64,000 nt of DNA, from contig NC_067474.1 in NCBI RefSeq assembly GCF_947179515.1, forward strand, positions 89,719,824-89,783,823, in the 5' to 3' direction. Of the stretch, positions 60,147 through 64,000 are shown piece after piece. Every line of letters starts with the position of its first letter. Positions within the stretch are counted from its first letter, which is position 1. Made by a program: the position numbers and the translations under genes. The notes below the pieces were generated by a model. It was not told the origin of the DNA. It did not search any database and saw only the letters and a program-made list of their open reading frames with translations. The stretch comes from Apodemus sylvaticus (taxonomy: Eukaryota > Chordata > Mammalia > Rodentia > Muridae).

Positions 60147-60147
<1 letters not shown>
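59531..60147. other. unassigned non-coding DNA
   Basis: No feature was recognised. Confidence 0.4.

Positions 60148-60194
<47 letters not shown>
60148..60194. repeat. (GA)n microsatellite
   Basis: About 47 bases of pure GA directly before the truncated L1. Confidence 0.97.
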
Positions 60195-60197
<3 letters not shown>

Positions 60198-63100
60198 GGA
60201 TGATAAGAAGGAATGCTTTTACACTAGCAGCTTAACGACACACCTGAAAGCCCTGGAACAAAAAGAAGCCAATTCATCCAGGAGGAGTAGAAGACAGGAA
60301 TGTATCAAACTCAGGGCTGAAATCAATCAAGGGGAAACAAAGAGAACCATACAAAGAATCAACGAATCCAGGAGCTGGTTCTTTGAGAAAATCAACAAGA
60401 TAGATAAACCCTTAGCAAGACTGACCAAAGGGCACAAAGAAAGTATCCAAATTAACAAAATTAGAAATGAAAAGGGGGATATAACAACAGAAACTGAGGA
60501 AATCAAAAAAAAAAAAATCATCAGATCCTACTACAAAAAACTATACTCAACACAACTGGAAAATCTTGAGGAAATGGACAATTTCCTTGACAGATACCAA
60601 ATACCAAAATTAAATCAGCACCAAATAGATCATCTAAACAGTCCCAAAACCCCTAAAGAAATAGGAGGGGTCATAGAAAGTCTTCCAACCAAATAAAGCA
60701 CAGGACCAGATGGTTTCAGTGCAGAATTCTATCAGACATTCAAAGAAGACCTAACATCAATACTCTGCAAACTATTCCACAAAATAGAAACAGAAGGAAC
60801 ACTACCCAATTCCTTCTATGAAGCCACAATTACGCTGATACCAAAACCACATAAAGATCCAACAAAGAAAGAGAACTTCAGATCAGTTTCCCTTATGAAC
60901 ATCAATGCAAAAATACTCAATAAAATTCTTGCCAACCAAATCCAAGAACACGTCAAAATGATCATCCACCATGATCAAGTAGGCTTTATCCCAGGGATGC
61001 AGGGATGGTTAAATATATGGAAATCCATCAGTGCAATCCACTACATAAACAAACTCAAAGAACAAAACCACATGGTCATTTCATTGGATGCTGAAAAAGC
61101 ATTTGACAAAATTCAACATCCTTTCATGCTTAAAGCCTTGGAAAGAACAGGAAGTCAAGGCCCATACCTAAACATAGTAAAAGCAATATATAGCAAACCG
61201 GTAGCCAGCATCAAACTAAATGGAGAGAAACTTGAAGCAATCCCACTAAAATCAGGGACTAGACTGGGCTGCCCTCTTTCTCCTTATCTTTTCAATATTG
61301 TACTTGAGGTACTAGCTCGGGCAATTAGACAGCATAAGGAGGTCAAAGGGATACAAATTGGAAAGGAAGAAGTCAAACTATCATTATTTGCAGATAATAT
61401 GATAGTCTACCTAAGTGACTCAAAAAACTCCACTAGAGAACTCCTACAGCTGATAAACAACTTCAGCAAAGTGGCAGGTTATAAAATCAACTCAGCAAAT
61501 CAGTGGCCTTCCTATACTCAAAGGATAAGCAGGCTGAGAAAGAAATTAGGGAAATGACCCCCTTCACAATAGCCACAAACAGTATAAAGTACCTTGGGGT
61601 GACTCTTACTAAACAGGTGAAAGATCTGTATGACAAGAACTTCAAGACTATGAAGAAGGAAATGGAAGAAGACCTCAAAAAATGGAAAAACTTCCCATGC
61701 TCATGGATCGGCAGGATTGATATAGTTAAAATGGCCATCTTGCCAAAAGAAATATACAGCTTCAACACAATACCCATCAAAACCCCAACTCAATTCTTCA
61801 CAGAATTAGAAAGGCCAATCCTCAAATTCATCTGGAATAACAAAAAACCCAGGATAGCTAAACCTATTCTCAACAATAAAAGAAAATCTGGGGGAATCAG
61901 TATCCCTGACCTCAAGCAATACTACAGAGCAATAGTGTTAAAAACTGCATGGTATTGGTACAGTGACAGGCAGGCGGATCAATGGAACAGGATTCAAGAT
62001 CCAGAAATGAACCCACATACCTATGGCCACTTGATCCTCGACAAAGTGGGGGAAAACATCCAATGGAAAAAAGATAGCCTTTTCAACAAATGGTGCTGGT
62101 TCAACTGGAGGTCAGCATGCAGAAGAATGCGAATTGATCCATCCTTGTCTCCTTGTACTAAGCTCAACTCCAAATGGATCAAGGACCACCACATAAAGCC
62201 AGACACTCTGAAGCTAATAGAAAAGAAACTGGGGGAGACCGTTGAGGACATCTGTACAGGGGGAAAGTTCCTGAACAGAACACCAATAACTTATGCACTA
62301 AGATCAAGAATTGACAAATGGAACCTCATAAAATTACAAAGTTTCTGTAAGGCAAAGGACACCATCAAAAGAGCAAATCAGCAACCAACAAATTGGGAAA
62401 AGATCTTCACCAACCCTACATCAGGCAGAGGGCTAATATCCAATATATATAAAGAACTCAAGAAGTTAGACTCCAGAAAACCAAATAACTCTAATAAAAA
62501 AATGGAGTAGAGAGTTAAACAAAGAATTTTCACCTGAAGAACTTCGGATGGCGGAGAAGCATCTTAAAAAATGCTCAACTTCATTAGTCATTAGGGAAAT
62601 GCAAATCAAAACAACCCTGAGATTTCAGCTTACACCAGTCAGATGTCTAAGATTAAAAATTCAGGAGATGGCAGATGTTGGCGAGGATGTGGAGAAAGAG
62701 GAACACTCCTCCACTGCTGGTGGGGTTGCAACCACTCTGGAAATCAGTCTGGCAGTTCCTCTGAAAACTGGGCACCTCACTTCCAGAAGATCCTGCTATA
62801 CTACTCCTGGGCATATACCCAGAAGATTCCCCATTATGTAATAAGGATACATGTTCCACTATGTTCATAGCAGCCCTATTTATAATTGCCAGAAGCTGGA
62901 AAGAACCCAGGTATCCCTCAACAGAAGAGTGGATGCAAAAAATGTGGTATATCTACACAATGGAGTACTATTCAGCCATTAGAAACAATGAATTCATGAA
63001 ATTCTTAGGCAAATGGATGGAGCTAGAGAACATCATACTAAGTGAGGTAACCCAGACTCAAAAGATGAATCATGGTATGCACTCACTAATAAGTGGATAT

Positions 63101-63350
63101 TAACCTAGAAAACTGGAATACCAAAAACATAATCCACACTTCAAATGAGGTACAAGAAGAACGGAGGAGTGGCCTCTTGTTCTGGAAAGACTCAGTGAAT
63201 CAGTATAGGGCAAAACCAGAACAGGGAAGTGGGAAGGTTTGGGTGGGAAAACAGGGGGAGGGAAGGGGGCTGATGGGACTTTCGGGAGTGGGGCTCAATA
63301 AAAGGGGAAATCATTTAAAATGTCAATAAAAATATATCGAATTAAAAAAA
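60195..63350 (+). mobile_element. 5'-truncated young-type L1 with inactive ORF2
   Basis: About 3.15 kb, starting inside ORF2 (just upstream of residues THLKALEQKEA) and ending after a 3' UTR ('aaatgtcaataaaaatatat') with an A-rich tail. The endonuclease is absent. It is clearly related to the full-length copy at 13,171-19,796 but carries more mutations, so it is older. Confidence 0.93.
60196..63103 (+). pseudogene. ORF2: L1 ORF2 fragment, several inactivating changes
   Basis: Reverse transcriptase and C-terminal part of ORF2. Breaks: an in-frame TAA at 60,694-60,696; a one-base loss near 61,494 (after VAGYKINS); another frameshift near 62,490-62,505; and a small deletion near 62,730 in the Cys-rich part. 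The FADD catalytic motif reads FADN (Asn codon AAT at 61,396-61,398), which would also abolish polymerase activity. The first catalytic Asp (SLDAEKAFDK, near 61,090) is kept. The final stretch ends GMHSLISGY as in other copies. Confidence 0.93.
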
Positions 63351-64000
63351 CAAAGAAGAAAATTAAACATACTTCATGGTAGCAAGTGCCTCTCTTGAAG
63401 AAGAGATGAAGAAGCAGTATGGAGAAGACTTCTCAGTGACTCAAAAGCATTGGTGATGCCCATGTCTTGAGCTGTGTAGTACGTCACAAGGCTTTATTTT
63501 GATACTATCTTCATAGCTTACATAAAGTGAAGTTATATAGATATAATATATAATTACTGTCCTGTGCTACACATGTTACTTATGTATTATAAAATTATAA
63601 TACATATTGGTATAGAAAATATTAAATACTACTACATATCTCTAAATTGTACATAGTATGAATTATACATACTGATGTATTTTCTCTCATACTCTATATA
63701 GTATGTAGTTTACAATAATTATGTAATATATTATACTCAGAGCTTCCTAAAAAAAAAGAAGGAATGCTTTATCATTATATCTTTGGCATGATATAGCCAC
63801 TCCAATGACCAACTCAGTGACACTGTACTTGCCTAAACTAGGCTTGTACAAAATAAGAATTGGCCTGTCAACAGCCAACTAGAGTCTCAGTGGGCCCTGT
63901 TCCTACACTGAAATAGTGGTCACAAAAATATTCTGATAATGGGGAGTCCATGCCATCAGTTGAGTTGTCAGTGGTGAGTCCATCACAATCCAAGGGCAAG
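63351..64000. other. unassigned AT-rich non-coding DNA
   Basis: Very AT-rich between 63,520 and 63,740. No gene or repeat recognised up to the window end. Confidence 0.45.

Overview
This is mammalian, and specifically murid, nuclear DNA, most likely from rat. It is AT-rich and poor in genes. It is packed with rodent LINE-1 copies whose ORF1, ORF2 and 3' ends match the L1Rn style, and with B1 and B2/B3 SINEs, MaLR and other LTR remnants and long CA/TG microsatellites. It also carries a BC1-type ID SINE with its target-site duplication. ID elements are far more numerous in rat than in mouse. All family names come from recognised motifs, not from a database search.

Layout: 1-12.1 kb is intergenic or intronic DNA with L1 3' fragments (2.49-3.72, 6.24-6.41 and 9.82-10.32 kb), a B3 SINE, a 35-bp near-perfect inverted repeat (7.15-7.25 kb) and two diverged inverted copies of a 250-bp segment (8.8 and 10.6 kb). 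At 12.15-12.59 kb lies an LTR-like remnant. The dominant element is a full-length reverse-strand L1 at about 13,171-19,796. It has a 1.2-kb GC-rich 5' UTR, an intact 423-codon ORF1, and a 1,274-codon ORF2 interrupted by one nonsense codon. It is framed by a 12-13-bp target-site duplication.

At 21.8-22.4 kb a forward MaLR-type LTR sits just upstream of the only convincing host coding exon candidate (22,193-22,382, 190 bp, strong acceptor and donor). I do not recognise the protein. From 24.5 to 31.0 kb lies an old, heavily mutated, almost full-length forward L1 with a (GAA)n/(GGA)n expansion inside ORF2. From 31 to 43 kb repeats are densely layered: older L1 pieces, B1/B3 SINEs, CA repeats, an L1 with a twin-priming 5' inversion (36.54-37.71 kb), an LTR-like block (39.7-40.3 kb), and a B3 SINE split by a retro-insertion that itself contains an antisense L1 end (40.93-41.68 kb).

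From 43 to 60 kb the sequence is mainly old: a 246-bp direct duplication flanking an LTR fragment (44.5-45.3 kb), a Tigger/MER2-like DNA transposon fossil (46.15-46.39 kb), two copies of a murine dispersed repeat (47.5 and 48.0 kb), and an old forward L1 carrying the ID insertion (52.3-54.5 kb). A 5'-truncated, mutated L1 follows a GA microsatellite at 60.2-63.35 kb; its reverse transcriptase FADD motif reads FADN. I see no complete host gene, no rRNA or tRNA gene and no CRISPR array. The interest here lies in retrotransposition scars, not in a new gene system.
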